From: Acinetobacter lwoffii
Lineage (GTDB): Bacteria > Pseudomonadota > Gammaproteobacteria > Pseudomonadales > Moraxellaceae
Assembly (NCBI RefSeq): GCF_024129735.1
Contig: NZ_JAMXXK010000019.1
Location: 1-53,350, forward strand
DNA length: 53,350 nt
Direction of reading: 5' to 3'
The translations under genes were made by a program, and so were the position numbers. The notes below the pieces were generated by a model, which had not been told where the DNA came from, searched no databases, and saw only the letters and a program-made list of their open reading frames with translations. Shown piece by piece: positions 1 to 8,391 of the stretch (its first letter is position 1; each line of letters begins with the position of its first letter).

Positions 1-91
1 AGTACGTGCCATTGAAAATATAGAAATAAAAATAACTCAAAGGAGGATTTTAAGTATTTAAAACCAATTCTTCAAATGAGGACACGCCCTA
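1..91. repeat. Left copy of a 91-bp terminal inverted repeat, probable IS end
   Basis: These 91 bases are the exact reverse complement of the last 91 bases of the window; base 92 breaks the match. The inner edge reads GACACGCCC followed by TA, which resembles the terminal repeat of an IS (IS5-like is a guess), with TA as a possible target dinucleotide. The IS would extend leftwards out of the window. At the outer edge, AGT ACG TGC CAT TGA could be the last codons of a transposase, but that is too short to support. No transposase is present in the window. Confidence 0.8.
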
Positions 92-100
92 GATAAAACA

Positions 101-130
101 AAAAAATCAGCCCTCAGGCTGATTTTTTTA
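101..130 (-). terminator. Rho-independent terminator of gcvH
   Basis: A perfect 8-bp stem, AATCAGCC (105-112) and GGCTGATT (117-124), with a CTCA loop. It has an A-run on its left, which is a T-run for minus-strand transcription, and a T-run on its right, so it could work in both directions. It lies just downstream of the gcvH stop and about 10 bp from the IS-like end. Confidence 0.85.
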
Positions 131-143
131 TCCAAAATCAAAA

Positions 144-518
144 TTAAAGCCCGGCTTCATACTCTGTATTTGAAAGTAGTTTTTCGACATCGGCCACATT
201 GTCCGGCTTGATTTTATAGATCCAGCCTTTGCCATATGGGTCATCATTAATGAAATCTGGATCATCTTCAAGATCAGGATTGATTTCAACCACTACACCA
301 GACACTGGTGCATGAATATCGGAAGCTGTTTTTACTGATTCAACCACGCCAGCTTGTTCGCCCGCAGTAATATGTGAATCAAGATCTGGTGCTTCTACAT
401 AGACTAAATCGCCTAACGCATCCTGTGCATGGTCGGAAATACCGGTCACAACAAGATCACCCTCAATGCGCACCCATTCATGTGTACTTGCGTACTTTAA
501 TTCTGCAGGATGATTCAT
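144..518 (-). CDS. gcvH: Glycine cleavage system H protein
   Basis: The 124-residue product matches the size and pattern of GcvH, the lipoyl carrier that shuttles the aminomethyl group between the P, T and L proteins of the glycine cleavage complex in the cytoplasm. The lipoylation site is Lys63 in the motif [15 protein letters not shown] (residues 60-74), and the C-terminal GWIYKIKP segment is also typical. The start is supported by AAGGAG upstream of ATG. The gene stands alone: no gcvT or gcvP is next to it. A terminator follows directly, and the IS-like window end comes immediately after that. Confidence 0.95.
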   Translation of the reverse strand: MNHPAELKYASTHEWVRIEGDLVVTGISDHAQDALGDLVYVEAPDLDSHITAGEQAGVVESVKTASDIHAPVSGVVVEINPDLEDDPDFINDDPYGKGWIYKIKPDNVADVEKLLSNTEYEAGL

Positions 519-600
519 TGATAACTCCTTAAAAATCTTAAGATCATTTTTGACATGTTTTATACATTCTTTTTAAGCAAAACAAAAGGCTTATACTTCC

Positions 601-1653
601 TTATAAATAAGGATCTTTGCGCCAGTTGCTCGGGCTGCGACCACTCCAGCGTTTAAATGCCCTGCTAAAATTGGCGACATCACTATAACCCAGTTCATCG
701 GCAATCTGTTCCAGAGTGAAATCTGTCCGGGATAATAACGAGGTGGCATGCCGGTAACGCACTTCATCGACCAGGGTAGAAAAGGAGGTGCCTTCGGCGG
801 CGAGTTGACGTTTTAAGGTGCGGTCAGACATGTGCAAGCGATCCGCCACACTTTCAATACTGAGATAGTGTTGCTCAGCATGGGTCAATATATCCCGGAC
901 ACGCATGGCAATCCGATGCCGTTCACCCAAGGCAGAAAGTTCCGTTTCACACTGGTTAATCGCAATCTGGCTGGCAATCGGATCGGCATGCACCAGCTTG
1001 TTCATCAGGTAGCTTTTATCAAAGCTCAGAATTAAATGCGGTTGTTCAAAACGGAACTGATGGGTGGGGAACTTCGCCATAAAGCGTTCAAAATCTTCCG
1101 GCTTTTTGAAATCGAAGTCGATTTCTCCTGTCGCATCAGTAACGCCTGTAATCGCTTTGGCCATACTGATCAGACCGATCATCAAGGCAATGGAAATTTC
1201 GGTGCGCAGAGGTTCAAGCTGAATATCGGTTTGCAACTGTACCGTGGCTTTGGCACCAAAAGTCGAGAAAAATAGTTGCAGGAAGGGTAAACGGAGTTGA
1301 ATAAATCGGTTCGCCAGTACCAGCGCATCGGTAATATTATTCGCCGTCATAATGGCATAGCCAATAAAGCCATGAATCGAGATCCGCATCTGTGTGCCAA
1401 GATGATAACCTAAGGTCGGCTCTCCGGTCAGTTTCAGGGCATATTTGACCAGTTCATTGGCGACAGGAGTTGGAATACGAAAATCAGGATCTGCCAACTG
1501 TTCACTAGTCAGGCCAAAAGGTTGGAAAAGCGACTCATTATTATAACCCCAGCGGGAAATGACATCGAGAAGCAGGAGACCGTAAACACCTGGAATTCCT
1601 TGGTCTTGGCGTGGAGCAATTGTTTTCATGCGCGATCCGTTGCACTCATTCAA
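601..1653 (-). CDS. AraC-family transcriptional regulator
   Basis: A 350-residue protein with an N-terminal arabinose-binding-like domain of the kind found in OruR/ArgR-type AraC regulators (about residues 30-210). A C-terminal AraC double helix-turn-helix follows (about 250-345), including SIESVADRLHMSDRTLKRQL and the second-helix signature IADELGYSDVANFSRAFKRW. It should be a DNA-binding activator, but its effector cannot be read from the sequence. The start is uncertain: a second ATG eight codons downstream (1629) is equally plausible and neither has a strong ribosome binding site. It is separated from the ABC exporter by a 425-bp gap, so it is probably a single-gene unit. Confidence 0.88.
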   Translation of the reverse strand: MNECNGSRMKTIAPRQDQGIPGVYGLLLLDVISRWGYNNESLFQPFGLTSEQLADPDFRIPTPVANELVKYALKLTGEPTLGYHLGTQMRISIHGFIGYAIMTANNITDALVLANRFIQLRLPFLQLFFSTFGAKATVQLQTDIQLEPLRTEISIALMIGLISMAKAITGVTDATGEIDFDFKKPEDFERFMAKFPTHQFRFEQPHLILSFDKSYLMNKLVHADPIASQIAINQCETELSALGERHRIAMRVRDILTHAEQHYLSIESVADRLHMSDRTLKRQLAAEGTSFSTLVDEVRYRHATSLLSRTDFTLEQIADELGYSDVANFSRAFKRWSGRSPSNWRKDPYL

Positions 1654-1979
1654 ATTTTTTTATTTATAAATAGATATTGGCATGAAGCCGCCAAATTTTT
1701 CATTAAAATTGTTGGACAAAATTTTGGCGATTGTGACTCTGCCACTGGCAGATTAGCCTGAATTCAGCATTAAAATCAATTTAAACCACATAATTTTATT
1801 GATGAAATTAAAATTATTTTATTGAACCGGACACATCTCTGCATTGGCTGACTAAGGACAAGGAAATTGCTTAAGCATTGAATAGGACTTCTTCAGAGAG
1901 CTTTCAGAACTAGAGAGTTATGTCATTTCATTAAAATACCAGATAGATGGCAACTTGCTGTTCATCTGTAGAGAAAATT
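1654..1979. other. Intergenic region without a recognisable gene
   Basis: This AT-rich stretch lies between the AraC gene start and the terminator of the ABC exporter. It should hold the AraC-gene promoter. I see no ORF with a ribosome binding site, no RNA gene and no strong inverted repeat. Confidence 0.5.
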
Positions 1980-2021
1980 TTAAAAAGAGAGGTCTGGCAA
2001 AGTTTTCCTTTTTCCAGACCT
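1980..2021 (-). terminator. Likely terminator of the ABC exporter gene
   Basis: AGGTCTGG (1990-1997) and CCAGACCT (2014-2021) form a perfect 8-bp stem with a 16-nt loop. Read on the minus strand, the stem is followed by CTCTTTTTAAAA. It lies about 60 bp past the stop of the ABC transporter gene. The loop is longer than usual. Confidence 0.6.
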
Positions 2022-2078
2022 GTTCAATATTAAGGACGAGCAAATGATCAGAAGTTTTGAAATCTTCTACAGATCATA

Positions 2079-3932
2079 TTATTCATGATCTTTTGATGCT
2101 TTGACCTGTTGCTGAATCAGCATGCCACCAGTTTGACGCTGCCAAAGTTGGGCATAGATGCCATTTAATGCCACCAGTTCATCATGCGTGCCTTGCTCGG
2201 CGATTCGACCTTGATCCAGCACAATCAGACGATCCATCTGGGCAATGGTCGACAGGCGATGCGCAATGGCAATCACGGTTTTACCTTGCATTAAGTCGTC
2301 CAGACTGTTCTGAATGGCGGCTTCGACTTCAGAATCCAGCGCACTGGTCGCTTCATCCAGAATCAGAATCGGCGCATCTTTCAGGAATACACGTGCAATT
2401 GCAATTCGCTGACGCTGTCCGCCGGAAAGTTTCACGCCACGTTCACCGACATAGGCTTCATAGCCTTTTTTGCCACGCAAATCCGTCAGATTGGGAATAA
2501 ACTCTTCCGCTTTGGCTTTACGCACAGCTTCAAACATCTCTTCATCAGTCGCATCCGGACGACCATATTTAATGTTTTCCGCGACCGTGCGATGTAGCAG
2601 CGAGGTATCTTGAGTCACTAATGCAATGTTCTTGCGCAAACTGTCCTGAGTGACCTCATCAATATCCTGACCATCGATTAAGATACGACCCTGATTGATA
2701 TGATAAAAATGCAGCAACAGTTGAATCAAGGTAGATTTCCCGGCACCTGAACGGCCGACAATACCAATCTTTTCGCCTGGGCGAATGGTCAGATTAAACT
2801 GATCAATCACGTTTTTATCATTATAGGCAAAGCTGACATTTTCGAATTTGATTTCACCATGATTGAGCTGTAGCTCTTTGGCACCCGGTTTATCTTCAAT
2901 GGCAATTTTTCGGCCTAAAGTTTTCATACCATCCTGAATGGTACCGACATTTTCAAACAGGGCAGAGGTCTGCCACATCATAAATTCGGCAATACTGTTC
3001 AGTTTCAGCACCATTGCCGTAGTTGCGGCAATAATGCCCAGCTCGGCCTGTCCTTCCATCCACAACCAGATCGCGGTACCCAGTACGCCGCCATATAACA
3101 CTACACTCAGCAGTAAAATACTGATTTCGTATTGCGCACCCAGACGCATCTGTTTATATACCGTTACCATAAATTCCTGCATCGAAGTTTTGGCATACTG
3201 GCTTTCACGACCAGCATGGGCAAACAGCTTCACGGTCTGGATATTGGTATAGGCATCTGTGATACGCCCGGTCATGACCGCACGGGCATCTGCCTGAGCA
3301 TTGGAAATTTTGCTCAAACGAGGAATAAAGTAACAAGCTGCACAGATGAACAAGGCTAGCCAGACCATCAATGGAATGATCAGCAAGGGTGAAATTGCAC
3401 CCAAAACAATATTGATGGTGATGAAATAAATCAGCACATAAGCCAGCATGTCACCCAGAATCACCCAGAATTCGCGTACTGCCAGAGCGGTTTGCATGAC
3501 TTTGGCCGATAATCGTCCGGCAAAATCATTGTGGAAAAAATCCAGGCTTTGTTTCATCAGCAGATTATGAAAGCGCCAGCGTAAACGCATGGGAAAGTTG
3601 CTATACAGAATCTGATGCTTGATCAGGGATTGGGCGCTGGCGAAAAAAATATTGGCCAGAAGAACAATACTCAGTAAGGTTAAATTACTGGCATGCTGTT
3701 CCAGAAAAGTATCGGGCTGGCTTTTACTGAGCCAGTTCACCAGCTCACCAATTTTTGAATACAGAAAAGCTTCGAAGCTGGCAGCACCGGCGGTACACAG
3801 CACCAGAATCAGTAAATAACGGCGGACGCCATAGGCTGCCTGCCAGACAAATGGAAAAAACTTGGTCGGTAAAGGTTGATTTAGGTTTTTGGTGGGATAG
3901 GGGTCAACCAGTCTTTCAAGCCATCGAAACAT
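2079..3932 (-). CDS. ABC exporter, fused permease and ATPase
   Basis: A type I (MsbA-like) half-exporter of 617 residues. The N-terminal six-helix membrane domain (about 30-330) is followed by a nucleotide-binding domain. That domain shows Walker A GRSGAGKST (393-401), Q-loop Gln441, signature LSGGQ (502-506), Walker B ILILDE (521-526) and H-loop His558. It would act as a dimer in the inner membrane, exporting a lipid or drug; the substrate is not readable. The reading frame extends seven codons further to 3953, but that ATG has no clear ribosome binding site, while AAGAG precedes the ATG at 3932. The gene stands alone with its own terminator. Confidence 0.9.
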   Translation of the reverse strand: MFRWLERLVDPYPTKNLNQPLPTKFFPFVWQAAYGVRRYLLILVLCTAGAASFEAFLYSKIGELVNWLSKSQPDTFLEQHASNLTLLSIVLLANIFFASAQSLIKHQILYSNFPMRLRWRFHNLLMKQSLDFFHNDFAGRLSAKVMQTALAVREFWVILGDMLAYVLIYFITINIVLGAISPLLIIPLMVWLALFICAACYFIPRLSKISNAQADARAVMTGRITDAYTNIQTVKLFAHAGRESQYAKTSMQEFMVTVYKQMRLGAQYEISILLLSVVLYGGVLGTAIWLWMEGQAELGIIAATTAMVLKLNSIAEFMMWQTSALFENVGTIQDGMKTLGRKIAIEDKPGAKELQLNHGEIKFENVSFAYNDKNVIDQFNLTIRPGEKIGIVGRSGAGKSTLIQLLLHFYHINQGRILIDGQDIDEVTQDSLRKNIALVTQDTSLLHRTVAENIKYGRPDATDEEMFEAVRKAKAEEFIPNLTDLRGKKGYEAYVGERGVKLSGGQRQRIAIARVFLKDAPILILDEATSALDSEVEAAIQNSLDDLMQGKTVIAIAHRLSTIAQMDRLIVLDQGRIAEQGTHDELVALNGIYAQLWQRQTGGMLIQQQVKASKDHE

Positions 3933-4106
3933 TATCGTACTCTTATCATGCATTTTGCTTTTCGGGAATTATAAAGGATTCTGTTTTTTTAAGCCCGTAA
4001 TTGGGTGAAATTGCCACAAAATGATTCACTCAATTAAAACTTAGATTATAAAAATTAAACTAAAGCCAGATTTATGCCAGTCAGGATTTAAACAGATGAT
4101 GAAATA

Positions 4107-4139
4107 AAAAAGCCTGAAATGCAGCAGCATTTCAGGCTT
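4107..4139 (-). terminator. Terminator of the mechanosensitive channel gene
   Basis: A perfect 13-bp stem, AAGCCTGAAATGC (4110-4122) with GCATTTCAGGCTT (4127-4139), and an AGCA loop. The A-run to its left becomes the T-tract for minus-strand transcription. Confidence 0.9.
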
Positions 4140-4158
4140 GAGATTGGATGACTTGTGT

Positions 4159-5433
4159 TTAAGTAATAATGGAAGACGGTTGAGTAAATGCTTCCTTTAA
4201 ATCAAGACCTGAAGGCGCTTGATACACCTTTAAACCAAATTCCGGAATAATCGCCAGCAGATGATCCATGATATCCGACTGGATATTTTCATACTCCACC
4301 CAGGCGGTGGTATTGGTAAAGGCATAAATCTCTAGCGGTAAACCCTCACTGGTTGGCTGCAATTGGCGCACCATCAGGGAATGATTTTTACTAATGCCCG
4401 AATGCTGTTGCAGATAAAACTCTACATAAGCACGAAAGGTTCCTAAATTGGTAAGACGGCGCTGGTTATATTGCGAATGATGGCTCAGTTGCAGGTTAAA
4501 TTGTTCCAGTTCCTCTGATTTGGTATTCAGGTATTGATCCAGCAAAATAAAATTTTTCAGCTTATTCTGTTCTTCAGCCGACATAAAATGTACGCTGCTT
4601 TGATCAATATGAATCGAGCGCTTGATCCGGCGCGCACCGGCTTCCTGCATACCACGCCAGTTTTTAAAGGTATCCGTCACCAGTTTATTGGTCGGAATCG
4701 TGGTCACTGTTTTATCAAAGTTCTGTACCGTAATGGTATGTAATGACATATCAATGACATCGCCATCCGCGTTCAGCGAGGGCATTTCGATCCAGTCGCC
4801 AATACGCACCATGTCATAGGATGAAATCTGAACCGACGCCACCAGCGACAAAATGGTATTTTGAAAGACCAGCATCAACACCGCGGCCATGGCACCGAAG
4901 CCAGCCAGCAAGGTAAAGACATCCTTTTTCAGGAAAGTGCCGAGAATCATCAGGCCACAGACAATAAAGATAATCAGCTTGACCAGCTGCAAATAACCTT
5001 TAATCGGTTTGTTACGTGACTTGGGATTACGCTGATAGACCAGGTTAAAAATATTCAGTAATTCACCAAGAGCTAAGGCAATCGTCAGGAAAATAAAAGC
5101 CTGTGCCCCCATTTGCACAAAGGACTCAACCTTGTCAGATAAATGCGGTACTGTGGTAATCCCGTTCATGATCACTACTGCCGGAACAATATTGGCAATC
5201 CGGCGAATCACGCTATGCTCAGCAAAAATCTGATTATTGGCAAAAGGCATTCTGGAAATCAGTTGACGTATTCCGCGTACCACAATCTGTTTGGCAAATA
5301 GATTGGCAAGAATCGCCAGTAAAATCACAATACTCAGTGAAGATAGCATTTCCAGCCATGGGTACTGATTTGCCCATTCTTGAATATTCCGAATAAAATT
5401 AAACTGTTCCAAACGATCTTTCTCTTCAATCAA
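4159..5433 (-). CDS. MscS-family mechanosensitive ion channel (YbdG/MscM type)
   Basis: A 424-residue inner-membrane protein with about five N-terminal helices and an MscS pore/beta domain. The motif GDWIEMPSLNADGDVIDMSL and the later segment TIPTNKLVTDTFKNWRGM match the YbdG (miniconductance MscM) branch rather than small MscS. Family role: a tension-gated valve that releases solutes on osmotic downshift. The start codon used here is TTG with no obvious ribosome binding site. A second TTG seven codons on (5412) has GAGA at suitable spacing and may be the true start. It appears to be a single-gene transcription unit with terminators on both sides. Confidence 0.88.
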   Translation of the reverse strand: MIEEKDRLEQFNFIRNIQEWANQYPWLEMLSSLSIVILLAILANLFAKQIVVRGIRQLISRMPFANNQIFAEHSVIRRIANIVPAVVIMNGITTVPHLSDKVESFVQMGAQAFIFLTIALALGELLNIFNLVYQRNPKSRNKPIKGYLQLVKLIIFIVCGLMILGTFLKKDVFTLLAGFGAMAAVLMLVFQNTILSLVASVQISSYDMVRIGDWIEMPSLNADGDVIDMSLHTITVQNFDKTVTTIPTNKLVTDTFKNWRGMQEAGARRIKRSIHIDQSSVHFMSAEEQNKLKNFILLDQYLNTKSEELEQFNLQLSHHSQYNQRRLTNLGTFRAYVEFYLQQHSGISKNHSLMVRQLQPTSEGLPLEIYAFTNTTAWVEYENIQSDIMDHLLAIIPEFGLKVYQAPSGLDLKEAFTQPSSIIT

Positions 5434-5537
5434 AAATTTAGATCAAGTTTATAGGTTTGGATCAGATTTTTTAATATTGGATAACTTTTTAAAACATATC
5501 TATTGGTGCAAATCGTTCAATAAAAGTGCCTACAACT

Positions 5538-5562
5538 AAAAAACCGGCGAATTCGCCGGTTT
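5538..5562 (-). terminator. Terminator of the DUF2058 gene
   Basis: A perfect palindrome, AAACCGGCGAA/TTCGCCGGTTT (5541-5562). On the minus strand the T-rich run TTTTTTAG follows the stem. It lies 36 bp past the stop of the DUF2058 gene. Confidence 0.85.
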
Positions 5563-5598
5563 CTGATCTTCAAGATTTCAGTAATGATATCGCGATGC

Positions 5599-6135
5599 TT
5601 ACCACATCAAATCATCAGGAATAACATAAGCAGCATATGGATCTTCTTCATCGGTGGTTTCTTCATTTTTCTCTGAATTATTCACAATAATAAAGCCCTG
5701 CATTTTCGCATTGATACGATCTGCCAGAGCTTTAGGCAAGAAAGCATAGCTGTCATTTTCACGGGCAATCACCAGACTGCCTGCCACCAGCGCATTATAG
5801 ATTTGCTGATTTAAATAGACTTTCTTGATTTTACTGTCATCAATAAACTGATACACCGCATCGCCATCAGTATCACGGATTTTGTGCTGATTGATCATTT
5901 GCATAATTGCAGCTTTCAGCTCTTTTTCCTGCAACTGGGCTTTTTTCTCTTGCTCAATGGCCTGGTCTTTGGCCATTTTTTGCTGTTTGTCTTGTTCAAT
6001 CTTGGCCTTGATTTGAGCCTCAGTGCTGTCACCGGTGCGTTTTTCATGCACAGCCTGTTTAGACAGTTTTTTGGCTTTTTTATTATCGACCAATCCTGCC
6101 TTTAACAATTGTGCCTGCAATGCATTTTTAACCAT
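5599..6135 (-). CDS. DUF2058 (YaiL-like) protein
   Basis: A 178-residue soluble protein. It has a highly charged Lys/Gln/Glu-rich N-terminal half (about 1-80, probably coiled coil), then a compact domain with VYQFIDDSKIKKVYL and IARENDSYAFLP, and an acidic tail. This is the layout of DUF2058/YaiL, a family reported to associate with nucleic acid or polysomes; the molecular role is unknown. It lies 24 bp downstream of the DUF1275 gene on the same strand and may be co-transcribed with it. Confidence 0.8.
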   Translation of the reverse strand: MVKNALQAQLLKAGLVDNKKAKKLSKQAVHEKRTGDSTEAQIKAKIEQDKQQKMAKDQAIEQEKKAQLQEKELKAAIMQMINQHKIRDTDGDAVYQFIDDSKIKKVYLNQQIYNALVAGSLVIARENDSYAFLPKALADRINAKMQGFIIVNNSEKNEETTDEEDPYAAYVIPDDLMW

Positions 6136-6159
6136 GAGAATGTCCAGATATTAGTCGTG

Positions 6160-6825
6160 TTAATGTCGATAACGTAAATAAATCACCCAATAGATGAGAC
6201 TGAGAACCAGACTCAGTACTGCCGGGATCAGGAATGCATTTAATTTTAAATAAGGATATAGCCAGCTGGCAAGAATGCCACCGCTTAAAAAACCGAGCAA
6301 AATAAGCAGATGCAGAACCACGCGCCGTGATTCTACCTCTAAACCGCGCAAACGGTAACCCATTGCCAAGCCGAGGTCGGTCAGTACGCCAGATAAATGC
6401 GTGGTGCGAATGATGGCACCTTTATAGTGGCTAACCATGGCATTTTGCACACCCATGGCAACACAGGCCCATAACAAGGCGTAGCGCGGGAAATAGGGCA
6501 ATAATAACCAGCAGATCAAAATAAAAATAGCCACCAGGCTTAAAGGGTAACCATAAAGCTGCCCCAGGCGAAAGTGACTATTTCCAAGAATGAGCCCGCT
6601 ATAGGATGAACCAATGACATAGCAGAGTGTGACCAAAAAGAGATACAACATCTGTTCTGGTTGCCAGTTCAGCAGGGCCATAGCCAGCATGCTGACATTG
6701 CCGGTCATATGTGAAACAGACTGGTGCAGTACCGTCACCAGACCCAAGACGTTAATCATGCCGGCATTGACCGCAAGAAAAAACGCCCCTAATTGTACCC
6801 AGGTAGGTAAACGCTGTAATGGCAT
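6160..6825 (-). CDS. DUF1275 (YoaK-family) membrane protein
   Basis: A 221-residue hydrophobic protein with about six membrane helices. It starts with the family-typical segment AVNAGMINVLGLVTVLHQSVSHMTGNVS (about 19-46) and contains YKGAIIRTTHLSGVLTDLGLAMG (about 133-155). Function is unknown for the family. An 18-bp perfect palindrome lies 20 bp upstream of the start and may control it. The ribosome binding site is weak. Confidence 0.82.
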   Translation of the reverse strand: MPLQRLPTWVQLGAFFLAVNAGMINVLGLVTVLHQSVSHMTGNVSMLAMALLNWQPEQMLYLFLVTLCYVIGSSYSGLILGNSHFRLGQLYGYPLSLVAIFILICWLLLPYFPRYALLWACVAMGVQNAMVSHYKGAIIRTTHLSGVLTDLGLAMGYRLRGLEVESRRVVLHLLILLGFLSGGILASWLYPYLKLNAFLIPAVLSLVLSLIYWVIYLRYRH

Positions 6826-6845
6826 AACAACATCATTGGCTAAAC

Positions 6846-6863
6846 ATATTGATTAATCAATAT
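6846..6863. promoter_or_regulatory. 18-bp perfect palindrome, possible operator
   Basis: ATATTGATT followed directly by AATCAATAT is a perfect dyad with no loop. It lies between the sstT stop and the start of the DUF1275 gene. With no loop and no T-run it is a poor terminator, so a protein-binding site for the downstream gene is more likely. The regulator is unknown. Confidence 0.4.
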
Positions 6864-6867
6864 AAAA

Positions 6868-8064
6868 TCAATTTGATGCGCGGTCTACTGCTGCAGTAAA
6901 TAAAACATCAGTCGATGAGTTTAGCGCGGTTTCAGTAGAATCCTGCAATACGCTGATGACCATACCAATGGCGACCACTTGCATGGCGATATCCGAAGAA
7001 ATACCAAACAGGCCACATGCAACTGGAATCAATAGTAATGAACCGCCTGCAACACCTGAAGCGCCACATGCCGAAACGGTTGCCACCACAGAAAGAATGA
7101 GCATAGTGCTGAAATCGACGCTAATCCCCAAAGTATTTACAGCCGCCAATGACAATACAGTAATGGTCACAGAAGCACCTGCCATGTTGATCGTAGCACC
7201 CAAAGGAATTGCGATACTTGAAGTTGATTCCTTGACGCCCAGACGTTTTGCCAAGTCCAGATTGACTGGAATATTGGCTGCCGAACTACGGGTAAAGAAA
7301 GCGGTAATGCCACTTTCGCGCAAGCAAGTGAATACCAGTGGATACGGGTTGTTGCGTGTCATTAAGGCAACCAGAAGCGGATTAATTACCAGTGCAACGA
7401 AAACCATCGTTCCGAGCAACACAGCAAGTAAATGTACGTAACTGGTCAGCGTATCCAGACCAGATTCAGCAAAAGTCACTGCAACCAGACCAAAAATACC
7501 CAAAGGTGCAAAGCTGATCACTAAACGAATCACATAGTTCACTGCAAAGGCTGCATCATTCAAAAGCGTCTTGGTGCTATCCGATGCATGACGGAAAGCG
7601 ATGCCTAATGCCACTGCCCAAGCCAGAATACCAATAAAGTTTGCTTCAGCAATCGCAACGACCGGATTGGTAACAAAACTGAGCAGTAAATTCTTCAGGA
7701 TTTCTACCAGACTGCCAGGTGGCTGTAAGTCAGCTTGTGCAGCGATATCCAGAAACAGCGTACTTGGAAATAAGATACTCGCAACCACGGCGCTCAGTGC
7801 AGCAAGGAACATACCCACTGCATACATGATCATAATCGGTTTGATGGGGGTGTTGGATTGACCCACCTTAAAATTCGCGATAGAAGCTAACACTAAAATG
7901 AAAACCAGAATCGGTGCAACAGACTTCAAGGCTTTAATAAACAGGTCGCCCAATAGGCTTAATGAGGGAGTAGCTTCGGGAAATACCACAGCCACACCCA
8001 CACCTAAAATAATGGCGATGATGATTCGAGAGACTAAGCTCATGCGCATAAGGGCAGAAAACAT
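6868..8064 (-). CDS. sstT: Serine/threonine:Na+ symporter
   Basis: A 398-residue member of the dicarboxylate/amino acid:cation symporter family. The opening [20 protein letters not shown], the segment [22 protein letters not shown] and the C-terminal [19 protein letters not shown] are diagnostic of SstT. It imports serine and threonine with sodium across the inner membrane. The start has AAGG upstream of the ATG. Its stop is separated from the DUF1275 gene by 42 bp containing the palindrome. Both 8065-8391 and the divergent layout upstream leave it with its own promoter. Confidence 0.93.
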   Translation of the reverse strand: MFSALMRMSLVSRIIIAIILGVGVAVVFPEATPSLSLLGDLFIKALKSVAPILVFILVLASIANFKVGQSNTPIKPIMIMYAVGMFLAALSAVVASILFPSTLFLDIAAQADLQPPGSLVEILKNLLLSFVTNPVVAIAEANFIGILAWAVALGIAFRHASDSTKTLLNDAAFAVNYVIRLVISFAPLGIFGLVAVTFAESGLDTLTSYVHLLAVLLGTMVFVALVINPLLVALMTRNNPYPLVFTCLRESGITAFFTRSSAANIPVNLDLAKRLGVKESTSSIAIPLGATINMAGASVTITVLSLAAVNTLGISVDFSTMLILSVVATVSACGASGVAGGSLLLIPVACGLFGISSDIAMQVVAIGMVISVLQDSTETALNSSTDVLFTAAVDRASN

Positions 8065-8391
8065 AAGGTTGCCTTGTGAAAATTACGAGGGCTAAATTTG
8101 GGAAAAAGTTGCGCTATTTTATACTTAATTTAAACAAGGCTTAAAATATATTTTTATATAAAAACCAAGATATTGATATTATTGATTTATTCTAAAATTA
8201 ATTGCTTTAAAACATTGCTTATATTGAAGAAAAACTTCTTAAAATGATGAATAAATCACCACTTTTAAAATTGTATTCATGAAATAAATATCAAAGTTAA
8301 ATAGATAAATTCAAATTATATTTGAAAATTTAAGAAGTTAGAACTTATGACAGGTTGGAATTTCCGGCCATAAGTTCAAGTATCTGCTGTC
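8065..8391. other. AT-rich intergenic region with a long hairpin
   Basis: This holds the sstT promoter region (very AT-rich, many TATAAA-like boxes, none decisive). Near its right end, GAACTTATG (8341-8349) and CATAAGTTC (8369-8377) form a perfect 9-bp stem, 15 bp past the SulP stop. It may serve as the sulP terminator although the following T-run is poor. I see no gene. Confidence 0.5.
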
